A DNA stretch of 13,716 bases from a bacterium. Lineage in GTDB: Bacteria; Ratteibacteria; UBA8468; B48-G9; JAFGKM01. Shown piece after piece: positions 13,697 to 13,716 of this stretch (the stretch's first letter is position 1; every line of letters begins with the position of its first letter). The notes below the pieces were generated by a model. It did no database searches. It was not told the origin of the DNA and saw only the letters and a program-made list of their open reading frames with translations. The DNA lies in NCBI GenBank assembly GCA_035370465.1, contig DAOOVW010000041.1, forward strand, positions 1-13,716, given 5' to 3'. The translations under genes and the position numbers were made by a program.

Positions 13697-13716
13697 ATAT
13701 CTCAATCAAAAATTTG

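Noticed and set aside
13639..13716. Start of rnfB after rnfA
   Set aside because: The tail contains no ATG or GTG; the only TTG (13687) has no ribosome binding site, and its first residues do not resemble RnfB.

Overview
The window is AT-rich bacterial DNA, carrying two separate tRNA genes and mostly short intergenic spacers. Gene content points to an anaerobic or fermentative diderm: a family 9 glycosyltransferase of the heptosyltransferase type and a membrane-anchored SurA/PpiD-like chaperone suggest an outer membrane, and an Rnf-type ferredoxin:NAD+ oxidoreductase suggests energy conservation around reduced ferredoxin. The phylum cannot be fixed from sequence alone; an uncultured candidate phylum is my guess. 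Neither tRNA encodes its CCA end.

Layout. Positions 1-625 contain no convincing gene but hold a GC-rich composite of inverted repeats (about 311-498). A ferritin-like/VIT1 iron transporter (minus, 626-1495) is divergent from a MATE efflux protein (plus, 1665-3110). A tRNA-Asn (minus) follows. Next to it lies a second, damaged tRNA-Asn copy that lacks the anticodon arm and is split in its D-loop by an 80-bp palindromic insert related to the element near position 450. A minus-strand block then holds a GT9 glycosyltransferase, an alpha/beta hydrolase and an FmdB-type zinc ribbon protein.

At 5521-5630 there is a small transcription unit on the plus strand with consensus -35 and -10 boxes, a strong intrinsic terminator and no convincing protein: a candidate small RNA. 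tRNA-Thr(CGT) follows. A minus-strand operon encodes RsmI, a SurA_N-only membrane protein and a DUF1015 protein. It shares a symmetric, overlapping divergent promoter with a plus-strand operon running from 8486 to the end: apgM (archaeal-type phosphoglycerate mutase) followed by rnfC-D-G-E-A, with overlaps or gaps of a few bases throughout.

The Rnf set carries the expected iron-sulfur and FMN-attachment motifs, but no rnfB is present upstream or in the 78 bases after rnfA. I found no CRISPR array, phage, transposase or recognisable new defence system. The most interesting items are the orphan small RNA unit, the split tRNA-Asn copy with its repeat insert, the interleaved inverted repeats, the mirror-image promoter, and the apgM-rnf operon without an adjacent rnfB.
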